The position numbers and the translations under genes are program-made. Under the pieces are notes generated by a model. The model was given only the letters and a program-made list of their open reading frames with translations, made no database searches and was not told the origin of the DNA. A DNA stretch of 64,000 bases. It comes from Rhexocercosporidium sp. MPI-PUGE-AT-0058. Its lineage: Eukaryota; Ascomycota; Leotiomycetes; Helotiales. This document shows positions 22,813 through 33,751 of the stretch, piece by piece (position 1 is the first letter of the stretch; each line of letters begins with the position of its first letter). The stretch lies in contig JAGTJL010000008.1 in the NCBI GenBank assembly GCA_020746875.1, positions 1,550,001 through 1,614,000 on the forward strand. The letters run 5' to 3'.

Positions 22813-23863
22813 TTTCGACCCAATACTCAATCCTTACGCCTTCCGTCCCCCTGGCGCCTCCATCACTCTACTCTTTCGTCCTTAGCCAAAAGAGGCTAGG
22901 ACTGCTGTATTCTTGTTTGGGCTACGTCCTACCTCTGATCCTGTCTGCATAGCTGGTGGTGTACATCTAGAAACTCGCTCGGCGCTGGTGAGTTGATGAA
23001 TGATATTAATTACGAGAATCTGGTGTACCACTTGTCTTTTGTGAAGTTCCTTCCTTCTGAAGCTCTATGCTCCGCGCTGAGGATATCTCTGCAACTCTAT
23101 TCGCTGGAACACATCATCTATTTTGAGTGGGGTTTTTCGCAAACTGTATGTCAAGTCGTTAAGTCTGTTCTCTGATCATTTATTTTGATGCAGATCGCAA
23201 ATATGCACGTCATGCAAAGATAGCAGCTCTTCAATGTCTGCGGGAGACAAAGCAACAATTAGACAGCCAGTTTTGAGAATTCTCCGCGTCTTGTTGCGCA
23301 TCGCACTGCGGACGTCCGTCTTTGATTCTCCAGTCGGATATCCGGGTAGCACATGGCACAGAGCAAGGCTCGTGTAAAATGTACAATAATAGCTCTGGTC
23401 TGTGGGGTCTACACACTTCGAATGCACCCAAGATCGGTCGAAGGGAAATGTTTTGGCCTACCGTGCGTTGGGCAGATCACAGAATAAAGCGCAGGACACC
23501 ACCGTCCAATTCTCATTCTCGTGTCATTGAAGAATTCCTTATAAATAAGGACTTACTCGAAGGATGATCATTTAGTAATATCTTTCTATTTCTCAGAACA
23601 TCTCGGGTCACAATCTTGAAATCGTTCGAGCAAATATACTTAGATATATCTTCATCTTCTACCGATTCTAAGCAGCAGCTATACATGAAGGCTTAATAGA
23701 TCTAGTTGCTTCTGTGTCACCAGCTTCTTAATCACTGTCGCTACTGTAGGTTGTCTGTGCGGATAGAGTTTAAACAGACACGGCTAAGTTTGTCAGCCAC
23801 TTTTTAGTGCAATTAGCTCACTACATGTCACTTGCGTCTTTTCCTTCATTTATCGCCCATTTC
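22813..23863. other. Convergent 3' spacer, 1.05 kb
   Basis: Between TIM17 and the DUF302 gene, both of which end here. Short frames at 22993-23175 (+) and 23176-23427 (-) have no domain or splice partners. No RNA gene or repeat recognised. Confidence 0.45.
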
Positions 23864-24606
23864 TCAGCCCGCAATTTCCCAAATCAAATCCTCTAGCTTC
23901 CCATCAAGTCTCCTGGCACTCTCCAGAAGCCTCCTGTCCTTGCTTCCTGCGACGGCCAGCGAACTCGGTAGGTTCCACACCAGATCCGTGCCGCCACCAT
24001 CCTCTTTTCTCCGCTCTCTGACTAGCAACTCAACAGGTACCGCCAGACCAGCCGTCAGGTCATGCTCGAGCATTGTGAGAGCTATCAATGGATTGCCCAA
24101 AATGATGCGCTTCAGACCAAGATTAGTACTGAGATCGAACAGAGGAAGCCAGAAGCCATGGTTGTATTCCTTTGTTCTGTCAATTACTTCAGATACTAGT
24201 AAGTAGAAAGGGCCATACCTGGAACAGCATGAAACCTTTCGGACCAACAGCATTATTGATTGCTTCTATAAACGCTAGCTTTGATGTTTCGTTGTATGAC
24301 GTTATGTTCTTTGCTAGGATAGGAAATTGTGGGATTGTGCCGATTTCTGCGTACAGGCTGTTCATTACAGATGTGAAGTTCTTGGTTGTGTGGATGGTCT
24401 GGCGCGTGGTGATGAATGGTTGTATCTTAAAGCTACTCCTGGTGAGTGCTGGAGAGGGACTGCTCTCGGATGGGGCGAAGAAGACGAAATTCGCCAGGGA
24501 GATAGCCTGGTTGAAAGCTGTCAGCTGATGGACTAAGTGGTAAGAAAATCATCTTAACACATACCGTCAAGAGTGATGCTAGACGCATTTCGAACAGACG
24601 GATCAT
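23864..24606 (-). CDS. DUF302-like secreted/membrane-anchored protein, three exons
   Basis: Exons on the minus strand are 24565-24606, 24219-24524 and 23864-24169 (42+306+306 nt), separated by introns of 40 and 49 nt; the product has 217 residues. A start (MIRLFEMRLASLLTLTAFNQ) with a short hydrophobic run suggests a signal peptide or anchor. After a Ser/Pro/Thr-rich spacer comes the DUF302-like domain: TSYNETSKLAFIEAINNAVG, PKGFMLFQ/EYNHGFWLPLFD (joined across intron 2), then NLGLKRIILGNPLIALTMLEHD and AGLAVPVELLV. DUF302 domains bind ligands or act in thiol and metal chemistry in prokaryotes; the fungal role is unknown. The second intron ends ACAAAG, and splicing at the earlier ACAG would break the frame. 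Family call is from memory of the motif pattern. Confidence 0.72.
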
Positions 24607-25297
24607 CTTGAAGGGAGCGATGCGGTTATCGAGATGTCGTGGTGTTTACTCAACATCAACGTTTCAATTTGAGGTAAGCTGTCTCCCACTCTTCAAGTGG
24701 ATGGCTTACTCATTTCAGCTACATCGTGGCTTTATGCAAGAGAGCACCCGGCTCTCTGTTGCTGACCTCTCTTGCAGGCTCAGCAAATGGCACGTTTGTT
24801 TCGCTAGACCAGAATATCCACCCCGCTTTCTTGCAATGCAATACCCACAAACTATGAGCCGAATGTGAGTAAACAATTATCGCTCGAATATTACTAGCAA
24901 ACACCGAATTGAGATCTCTTTGTCCTGTATGCCCCTTTCAAGATATTGCACCATATGCCGTGCCACTTCTATACATCCTTCCCGCCCAATCGCTCATGGT
25001 AACGCAGTCTCCCACCCCCGCCTTTAAGCGCTCGGCGACTTTCTATTGGTGAGGACCGAGGATGCTTAGGAATCGCGAGACCCATGATTACTTTCTAGGA
25101 ACCTCTAAGTTACAATATATACATCAACTTTTGCAAGGCCGGGACTTCTGTCATTTTCTTTAAAGTGCTTCGCTCCTTTTATTGACTTTCACCTCGACCT
25201 ACCTAGAACCTTCAAAATTGCCCAAACGAACTGCCTGTCCCCCTTTACTTCATCCGTTGCACCACAGTTCACAAAGTAAGATCTTACATCTTTCAAA
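24607..25297. promoter_or_regulatory. Divergent intergenic region, 0.7 kb
   Basis: Promoters of the DUF302 gene (-) and the MDR reductase (+). A TATA-type ATATATAC lies near 25115-25122, about 175-180 bp before the reductase ATG. The plus-strand frame 24608-24868 is not credible. Confidence 0.5.
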
Positions 25298-26430
25298 ATG
25301 GTACAATCAAAGTCCCTCATCCTGGCCAAAAATCCAGTCGGTCTCCCAGTCCCAGGTCAAGATCTCGTCGTCACATCCTCAGAATTCGACATTTCGGCTT
25401 CCCCGCCGCCAGGAGGCGTGACTCTCAAGCTGAACTACATATCCTATGACCCGTACCAGAGAGGACGAATGCGTCCCGCCGGATCGGGCTACATTTCCGG
25501 GTTTAAACTCAACGAGCCACTCGACAACAATGCCATCAGCACCGTTATTTCATCCGATAATCCCCGCTTCAAGAAAGGCGACGTCGTCATCGGCTACGCG
25601 AAGTACGCCGAGTATCAAACAGTCGACAAATCTCGCGCTGACAAGGAAGAACCAGCTGGTGGGCTGAGTATCCTGAAGAATCCTCTTGGGCTGGATGAGA
25701 AGATCTTCCTTGGAGGACTCGGAATGAGTGGCTTGACTGCCTATTCGAGTTTCTATGAGATCGGCAAGCCGAAGAAAGGAGAGGTAATCTTTATTTCGGC
25801 TGCTAGTGGTGCTGTGGGTCAGATTGTTGGTCAGTTGGCTAAGAGAGAGGGTTTGATGGTTATTGGGAGTGTAGGTAGTCAGAAGAAATTGGACTTCATC
25901 AAGGAGAAGCTAGGTTTTGATGCAGGGTTCAATTACAAGACTGAGAATGCTGAGGGGGCTCTGAGAAAGATACTGAAGGAGTTGGGGAAGGACGGTCTGG
26001 ATATCTATTATGATAATGTTGGGGGTGAGCAGTTGGATGCGGCTATTGCTACTGCCTCTACCTTTGCTAGGATCGGTAAGTTCTCCTTGTCTTTTTGGTG
26101 TAACGAGTGCTTGTGTATTGACTTGAATTAGTTTCTTGTGGAAGCGTATCTCAGAGTAGCAAGAAGCCAGAGGATACCCATGGTATCAAGAACATGCCTC
26201 AAGTTGTTGGCAAGCGACTTAGCATCAGAGGCTTCCTCGTCTTTGATCCTGACTTTGGACCAAAGTATAGCGAGGAACATCAGAAGAATGTTCAGAGATG
26301 GATCAAGGATGGAGAACTTACGATTCAGATGGAGGTAACTGATGGTATGGACAACTCTGCTGACGGCTTGGTGGGGATGCTGAAAGGAGACAATTTTGGG
26401 AAGGCTGTGTTAAAGGTTGCAGATCTCTGA
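25298..26430 (+). CDS. MDR-family NADP-dependent alkenal/enone double-bond reductase
   Basis: Two exons, 25298-26075 and 26132-26430, 358 residues. The N-terminal ADH_N_2-type domain has KLNYISYDPYQRGRMRP, the cofactor and substrate segment LGGLGMSGLTAYSSFYEIG, and a Rossmann fold with AASGAVGQIVGQLAK (AxxGxxG) and YYDNVGGEQLDAAI, which is typical of the leukotriene-B4 12-hydroxydehydrogenase/alkenal reductase branch. The C-terminus ends KGDNFGKAVLKVADL. There are no structural zinc cysteines, as expected for this branch. It should reduce alpha,beta-unsaturated aldehydes or ketones with NADPH, a detoxification role in the cytosol. The substrate is unknown. Confidence 0.92.
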
Positions 26431-27300
26431 GTTGTCTTGATATCTCATATTGGGATTCTCATGTCAGGAAGTAAAGAAATGAGGAATAAACACGGACGTA
26501 CAAAAGATCCGCCTTGGCTAGATAATGCGATGAAATTTGCTGGCTTGGTGTTGACGTCGCTTAATTAGAAAAATGCTTCCACCAGGTCACATCCCGATCA
26601 GAGACGAGAGTAGGGAGATGAAATATAAGCCAAAAGCTATACGTATCATAGATCTTGTATTTGTAAAGTGAAAAGAAAAATTTATGAAAATTCCAGCTTT
26701 ACACTGGAAGAGAGAGGGTATGTTCGTTACATACTTTGTGATACCTTTTGAACATCTTGTCCTTGAATCATTGCACTTTTCTTTGTTTCAATCGAAACTT
26801 GGGAGTAAAGTTTTCAATTCGTCAATGAACTGCTTCTTTGGAGATGTTCTTGCATGGTTGAGTGTATGATGCATCCGATGTATGAATAAACTCAAGCGAG
26901 GTCCTTCAACCATGGGATAAGGCTTCACTATGAGCCTTCAACCTTCGACCATCAACCTCAAGACCTCTGATCCTAATAATTCCGACTCTAAATTCGCTCT
27001 ATTCCGACTTTCTAATATAATTTTGACAAATCTGGATGTAAACTTCCGCGCCGTTCACTAGTCAGCCTGATCCTTAAAACCACGCCATCCCCTCCAGCCT
27101 CGTACAGTACTAGCAGGGATGCTAACCTCATCATCTCTCAACCATCAGCACTGGACTGCGAACTATCTTTCCCAGGACCAAAAATGATGTCGACGATGTT
27201 GACTTGGGCCCGACAGCCTCCGTCGTGTCTATCCTTTTGCTACAAAATCTCTCTCAATTGATAAATATCTAGGATCCTTTGCTAGGAATTGAAAGAAAGC
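26431..27300. other. Intergenic spacer, 0.87 kb
   Basis: 3' flank of the reductase and promoter of the transporter. No coding exon or repeat recognised. Confidence 0.45.
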
Positions 27301-28714
27301 ATGCCTTACCAAGACGTCACCAGAGCCGACATGGACTCTGCGAGACAGACCACACTGCCAGAAATGCAGCAGGCACACTTCCATATGTCGCCAGGGAGAC
27401 AGACGAATATGCCGACGGGGCCGAGTTCGATGTCGAGGAATGGGTCGACGCGGAGAAGATACTCGACGAATTCGCTGGAGGGGCAGAGGGGGACTCTGCA
27501 GACGAGTAAGAGGACGGGGACGTTGCATGGGGACGTGAGCATACGGGATAGGATACACCATTTTACGCTGGCATGGTTCACGTGTACTATGGTAACGATA
27601 ACAGACACCTCTTTGGGAGGAGGGGATCATGCTGACTGGGCTAAAGTCAACGGGGGGCATTGGATTACTTCTAGGGCAAACACCACATCGGTTTCGCGGC
27701 GTGGATACGATCGGTGATATCGTGCTTATTTTCGACCTCGTCCTTTTCATCTGCTTCTGTTCTATCATCGCAGCACGCTTCATTCTCTTCCCACGAACAT
27801 TACGGAAATGCCTGTCCCATCCTACCGAATCTCTGTTCCTTCCGACTTTCTGGATATCGGTGGTCAATATCCTGTCCCAGATACAGATATATGGAGTTCC
27901 GAAATGTGGACCCTGGCTCATAGTCACCATGCGGGTGTTGTTCTGGATGTATGCCGCCTTGACGTTCTGTGTGGCAGTTGGACAATACTTCTTCCTCTTC
28001 ACAGGCAAACCCCTCACGATCCAATCCATGACACCGCAATGGATCCTGCCCGTTTTTCCCATCATGTTATGCGGAACCCTCGCGTCGCTCATGGGCAAAT
28101 CCCAGCCTGCAAACTACGCTCTCCCAATTCTGGTAGCAGGTGTTACATTTCAAGGCCTGGGCATGCTCATAGCTACATTCATGTACGGAGCGTACCTTCG
28201 TCGTCTCATGACCGACGGTCTCCCCAGCCCGAATACAAGACCAGGCATGTTCATCGCCGTCGGCCCACCATCTTTCACCGGCCTGGCCCTCCTCGGCATC
28301 TCCTCCGACCTCCACCTCATCTACCCCTCCTACAGTACCATATCCGGCATCACCCACCCCGAGCTCATCGCCGACGTATTCCGCATCCTCGCTCTCTCCA
28401 CCGCAATCTTCCTCTGGGCCACAGCCTTCTGGTTCTTCAGCATCGCGCTAGTGAGCGTCGTCCACGGCGCGTTCAGTAAGGAGGGCATGAGTTTCCATCT
28501 CGTGTGGTGGGCTTTTGTGTTTCCTAACGTGGGATTCACGATTGCTACTATTCAGATTGGGGAGGCGTTGATGAGTGAGGGGGTGAAATGGGTGGCGAGT
28601 GGGATGACTGTGGTGCTGGTTGCGGTTTGGTTGTTTGTGGGGTCGGCGCATGTTAGAGCGGTTTGGAAGAGGGAAATTTTGTGGCCGGGGAAGGACGAGG
28701 ATCATGATCAGTGA
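27301..28714 (+). CDS. TDT-family transporter, SSU1/Mae1-like (sulfite or C4-dicarboxylate efflux)
   Basis: Two exons, 27301-27591 and 27647-28714, 452 residues from the ATG at 27301; an in-frame ATG at 27289 would add four residues. A hydrophilic Ser/Arg/Gln N-terminus (about 85 residues) precedes the family signature RDRIHHFTLAWFTCTM/STGGIGLLLGQTPHRF, which is formed across the intron. About ten membrane segments follow, with the conserved GVPKCGPWLIVTMRVLFW, GPPSFTGLALLGIS and MSFHLVWWAFVFPNVGFTIAT motifs. The tellurite-resistance/dicarboxylate transporter family exports sulfite (SSU1) or malate/anions. The substrate cannot be decided from sequence; SSU1-like is the better guess. Confidence 0.88.
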
Positions 28715-30766
28715 GTGGTTATGGGTGGAGAATCTGGAAGTGAATATAGGCAAGTTGAGCGTGATTACTTTCAACTCGGCCTCATCGCTTAGGAACTGGG
28801 GTGTACGGACGAGAGTTGCGAGGGAGCTAGCTGTTGACTTAAAAGAGAAGATTTTCGAGATAACAGAGGATCACAGGACTGGTCAGAGTTAAATGGTGAC
28901 AGTCAGATATTGACAACATGGTTTTGGATGAGATATTGAAGCATTTTAGCGACAGGGCGTATATCACGGCTGCCTGAGATCAGATGCAAATAGATAATCA
29001 GAATAAAATACAACGATAATTTACAAGAACTGTACATCGCAAGCTTGGTTGCTCTGAGATCCTCATATCTTAACTATCTACTGCTTTCCAATGGCACCAT
29101 TGCCACGAGTTCTGCTACAGCCACAGTCCATGTAGATGGCTATCAACTCGGGGAGATGTGTGCCATTGGCTGGACAGCGAGACCTTTCCCGTTGTTCGCC
29201 AAACCCTGAGACGGTGTTCTGTTGGCGTGGGCAATTTCACTTGCTAATTGGAAGTCCTGGATGTCCATCACAAGGACCACTCGCTTCGATCTCGCTGTGA
29301 TGTTGGCCAGTGATAGCCATGACAGTCTCGTCTACGCTGTGAATGTTTTGACTTCTTGTAGGCTTCTTCATGAAATAGCGACTGAAGTTGGGTGAGAGAG
29401 TGGGTGGGTGGAACTCGTCAGTAAGCGGAGATTCTTGTTGGAGCCTTTGGTTGAGTCTTCGTCATCGGCGTCGTTTGAGGATTCGCTGAAACGGCTACTG
29501 GATGTGAACTCAGGGCTCTTTCCAGCCTTGCCGTTTGGAAGATGTCTTGTGACTAATGAGTCTGAATCCGAGATGATCTTGGCTTCCTTTTCTTCTGGAG
29601 TATCGTGAATGAACTGGGTATGGCAGGAGCACTTACAGCTCTGGAGGACAGCTTTGGAATGAGCTGGGATTTCCATAGTGATTTCAATCTTGACGAGCAT
29701 TTTGGAATACGATGGCAAGACATCACACAATTTGTCTGGAGGATTGTGAAATACTTTAGTACCTCCACAAGAACCAATTAGATACCAACATCAATTGGCA
29801 ATTGATTACCATGAGTCCATGAGGTCAAGAGGGATCTGACTCTCAGGATTCATCGGCTGACTTGTAGTCAAACAAAACCTGACGGGTAGAAGAAGTGTTG
29901 GCTCCTTCATTCCTTCAAAAGAAGAAAAAAATTGACTAACGGACACATGTTGTTCCTTCCCAATGAATCCGTGCCAGTATGCATAGATTTAAGTCTTGAC
30001 TCCGATGACCGGCTGCAAGACATCCAGAAACGCCAGCAGCACTACCAGCACCTACTTAGGTACGTGTGAAAGGAAAAAGAACACGAGACACGCTTCTCGA
30101 GAACATGCAGCATAGGAAACACGAACACATCCCGCTGAAAGAGCACAGCAGCCCGCCAACGCGTGTAACTTCATGGCAACTTGCATGGTCTGAAGTTGCG
30201 ATAACCCTTCAGGCTGGACTGAATCTCAACGTACCTCCATGAGATGATAATAACCCCATGGAAGGCGCCATCGCGAGCTCGAAAGACGCCATACCGCCAA
30301 TTCCAACCGAGCACGAACAGCTCGCAATCTGACCGCCTTTTGCTGGCTGGCCATGACGATCGCAATCCGAACACCGATTAGGGGGGACGAGGATATCCGT
30401 CTGGAGCTGTGGAATGCCTGTGGTAGTCGACTTTCGAATCAAAACTCAGCGACGACCAAGATGTGCGACCCTGATATCCCGCTCATGGCGAGCAGCGAGG
30501 ACGAACCAGTGTGGACCAGTGAGGATGAAGAGAGCGAGGAGACAGAAAGTAAGTTCGATCGTGTTTTGAGAATTGGAGCTCCCGATGAAGAGGCGAGATG
30601 GTGTAGATGCACAGAAGTTCACGAAGTATCGTGAGGCTGATGGCTGTTGGCTGATGGTCAAGAGTGGGATGTGGGCTGGGATGAGTTGCATACGGGGAAA
30701 GGGCTCGCTAGCCTTGTCCTCTGACGGGCCGCGGGCTTTGAATCTGCAACTCCCAGACCTTACAAG
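28715..30766. other. Spacer, 2 kb, with one weak coding candidate
   Basis: Apart from the weak minus-strand candidate listed separately (29368-29730) I see no gene. A Ser/Glu/Asp-rich frame around 30450-30550 ends in a strong donor (AAAGTAAGT at about 30548), so a 5' exon or leader intron of the downstream DUG2 gene is possible, but I could not join it in frame to the DUG2 ATG. Confidence 0.4.
29368..29730 (-). CDS. Possible hypothetical protein fragment
   Basis: The open frame continues upstream to about 29765 without an ATG, reading GSCGGTKVFHNPPDKLCDV, LPSYSKMLVKIEITMEIPAH and SKAVLQSCKCSCH, then an acidic Ser-rich tail with SSNDADDEDSTKGS. Its ordered first part looks like protein-coding sequence. 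No start codon or convincing upstream exon was found, so it may be a 3' exon of an unmodelled gene, a decayed gene or a chance frame. Confidence 0.25.
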   Translation of the reverse strand: MCDVLPSYSKMLVKIEITMEIPAHSKAVLQSCKCSCHTQFIHDTPEEKEAKIISDSDSLVTRHLPNGKAGKSPEFTSSSRFSESSNDADDEDSTKGSNKNLRLLTSSTHPLSHPTSVAIS

Positions 30767-33751
30767 ATGGCCTCAATTTTTGGCGCAAGAGGTCCTGTTG
30801 CTGAAAGATCCGCGACAATATCTCCTCCTGTTGCTAATCTATCTCCAGCCGAAGCCAGCGACGATGAACCCCCATACGAAGTCCTCAATCGAGCTGAGGA
30901 GGACACCCCGTCCGCAGCACGACTGAAGGAGAAGCCCGAACTCGCCCACCATCTGCAGAACGACAGCTCAGTCCTCACACTTGCGGTTGGCAGTCGATAC
31001 ATCTACGCAGGCACACAAGATGGACAGATTGCGGTGTGGTCTTTAGCTTCATTTGAGCTGGTGGCTCGCATCCAGGCGCATACTCGAGCAGTTCTATGCC
31101 TCTTCCTCTCCCCCGACGGCACTTTACTCTTCTCGAGTGCTGGAGATGCAATCGTCAATGCCTGGTGCCCGGACAGCTTGAAGCGCCTCTACCATATTTA
31201 CAGTACCTACGATGTTGGAGATGTGTTCAGCGTGGCCTATTCATCGCAATTCCAAACCGTCTACTTAGGAGCCCAGAATACCAGTATACAATGGGTCAGC
31301 CTGAACGAATCGAGCACGAGACCTTCTCCAGATCCAGAAGCCCACCCCGATCGCCGAAATCACAAGTTCTTCGACTCTATTGCGAAAGGAGGGACGTCAA
31401 CACCAAGGCCGCAGAACAATCGAACGGGATTGAACGATGGGGCTGTGCTGGAGATTGACAAGGCGCATATGATGCATTATGCTCATTTTGGCTACGTTTA
31501 CTGCATGCTGATGGTCCGCGGTGTCACTCGACTGATTGAGGCGGACGAGGATGTGCTGCTATCGGGTGGTGGAGATGGCACAATCAAGATCTGGAAGCTT
31601 TCCCACGATCAAAGTCAAGGTATCAAGGAAGTTGCTTGTCTTGGAGAAGATGACGCAGAATCTGTGCTGTCAATGGCCGTCGATGGATCGTTTTTGTACA
31701 GCAGCAAACTTGAGGGAGTCATAGAGTTATGGGATCTAGATACCAAGCAGAAGCTCCGGGTCATCAGAGCACACAAGGGAGATGTTATGACTTTGCAGAT
31801 GGGCTGGGGTCATTTGTTCAGTGCTGGATCTACTGGTTATGCCAGAGTAAGTGCTGTCACGTTTGGCGGAGGACCGGCGACTAACAGCTTGATAGAAATA
31901 CAGCACAGTGCAATATGGCAAATACCAGTCATCGACATCCTTCAGCCAAAAGTACCACTGTGTGAATCGCTGGAAGGCCCACGACGGAAGAATCTTAGCA
32001 TCGGCAGTGACCACTTTCAACGGGCAACAGTTCTACATCACAGGAGCCAATGATAATTCGGTCTCGATTTGGAATATCACAGGTTGTGATTCTGGCAGCT
32101 ATGGCACGGCTGACGTGCCCGAGAATCAGTTGATCAAGTCTCTTCAGGAATTTGTATCTTTCAAGACCATTTCTTCTAGAGCAGATCATGCTGAGGATTG
32201 TCGCCGGGGAGCAACTTTCCTTCGAACATTGTTTAAGAAGCATGGTGCCCAGACTGAAATGCTGAACACTGACAATCGTCATAATCCTGTCGTCTATGCT
32301 CGTTTCAAGGGGAACCCTTCAACTGCTGGCGAGAGAAAGAAGATCCTGTTCTATGGTCATTGTAAGCAAAACCCAGATACCAGAACCCGGGATGCCCAGC
32401 TAACCTCAATCCAGATGATGTGGTTCCTGCGGATAACAAGCAAAACAAGTGGATTATTGATCCATTTGAAATGAAAGGCATAAATGGCTATCTCTATGGC
32501 CGAGGTGTCACAGACAACAAGGGTCCGATCATGGCTGCTCTGTATGGAGTTGTTGACCTCGTCCATGAAAAGGCACTCGAATCGGACATTATCTTCCTTA
32601 TCGAGGGTGAAGAAGAGTCAGGTTCACGAGGGTTCAAGGATGCTGTTCGACGACACAAAGACTTGATTGGCGACATCGACTACATCATTCTTGCCAACAG
32701 TTACTGGCTGGATGACGATGTTCCTTGCTTGACCTACGGATTGAGAGGTGTTCTTCATGCTACCGTCAAGGTAGATAGTAATCATCCGGATGTCCACAGC
32801 GGTGTTGATGGAAGTTTCATGATGGATGAGCCGCTGTTCGATCTCACGTCAATTCTGGCGAAACTCAAGGGACTCCATAATCGCATTCAAATCCCTGGAT
32901 TCTACGATGATATCCTACCCTTGACTGCAGTTGAGGAGGCTCGATACGACGACATCACAGAGACGTTGATCCGACGCAATCCTGAAAATGGCCCGCCGGA
33001 GAGACTCAAAGCTTCGTTGATGGCGAGATGGCGAGAACCAAATTTAACTGTCCATCGCTACAAAGTCTCGGGCCCAGATGGATCTCTTGTATCGTCTCAT
33101 GCCAGCGCCGCCATCTCCCTCCGTCTGGTTCCCAATCAAGAAGTTGATGATGTGATCAAATCACTGACGGCATTTCTCAATGATGCTTTTGCCAAGCTCG
33201 ACACTCACAATCATCTCTCCATCACTATCGACAACCAAGCCGACGCTTGGCTTGGCGACCCAGACAACGAGATCTTTCAAACTCTCGAGGAGGCAATCAT
33301 GGACGTCTGGGGTCCCATCGGTGAAAGCCGCCGCTCCAGCGTCCCAGGACCAAGGCCAAAGATTCAAGCCAAGAAACCACCTACTCCAAGCATGAGCCCA
33401 AGTCTCAAGCCTACACCTGCAACATCTACAACGCTCACTAACGGCAGCGATCACACTTCTCTTGCGGCCACAACGTCGATCGACTCCGAATTACCGCTAT
33501 CACCCGTCTCCTCAAAGGGGAATGGGAACGACCCCAAGCGTAAGGGAAGAAAACCCCTTTATATCCGTGAAGGAGGCAGTATTCCCAGCATCCGTTTCCT
33601 GGAGAAGGAGTTTAACGCCCCAGCTGCGCACCTGCCGTGTGGCCAAGCGAGTGATTCTGCGCATTTGGATAACGAGCGTTTGAGAGTCAGTAATCTGTTC
33701 AAGAGCCGCGAGATCTTCAGGCAGGTATTCAGGGAGTTGCCGAGGAAGTAA
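30767..33751 (+). CDS. DUG2: DUG2: WD40-M20 peptidase subunit of glutathione degradation
   Basis: Three exons, 30767-31846, 31896-32361 and 32415-33751, 960 residues. WD40-type repeats fill the N-terminal half (for example LLSGGGDGTIKIWKLSHDQS and ITGANDNSVSIWNITG). An M20 metallopeptidase domain follows with His515 (YGHYDVVP, formed across intron 2), Asp549 (RGVTDNKGP), Glu581/582 (EGEEESGS), a lid domain and a final His in DSAHLDNER. In yeast, Dug2 pairs with the Dug3 glutaminase-like protein to cleave the gamma-glutamyl bond of glutathione in the cytosol, and Dug1 cleaves the resulting Cys-Gly. A Ser/Pro/Thr-rich insert of about 70 residues (around SPSLKPTPATSTT) sits inside the catalytic domain. 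DUG3 is not in this window. Confidence 0.93.

Noticed and set aside
24608..24868. Plus-strand frame next to the DUF302 gene start
   Set aside because: It lies across a divergent promoter, has no domain, and has no matching intron or homologous motif.
27229..28098. 289-residue minus-strand Arg/Pro/His-rich frame
   Set aside because: It is antisense to the transporter; its rich composition reflects the C-rich sense codons.
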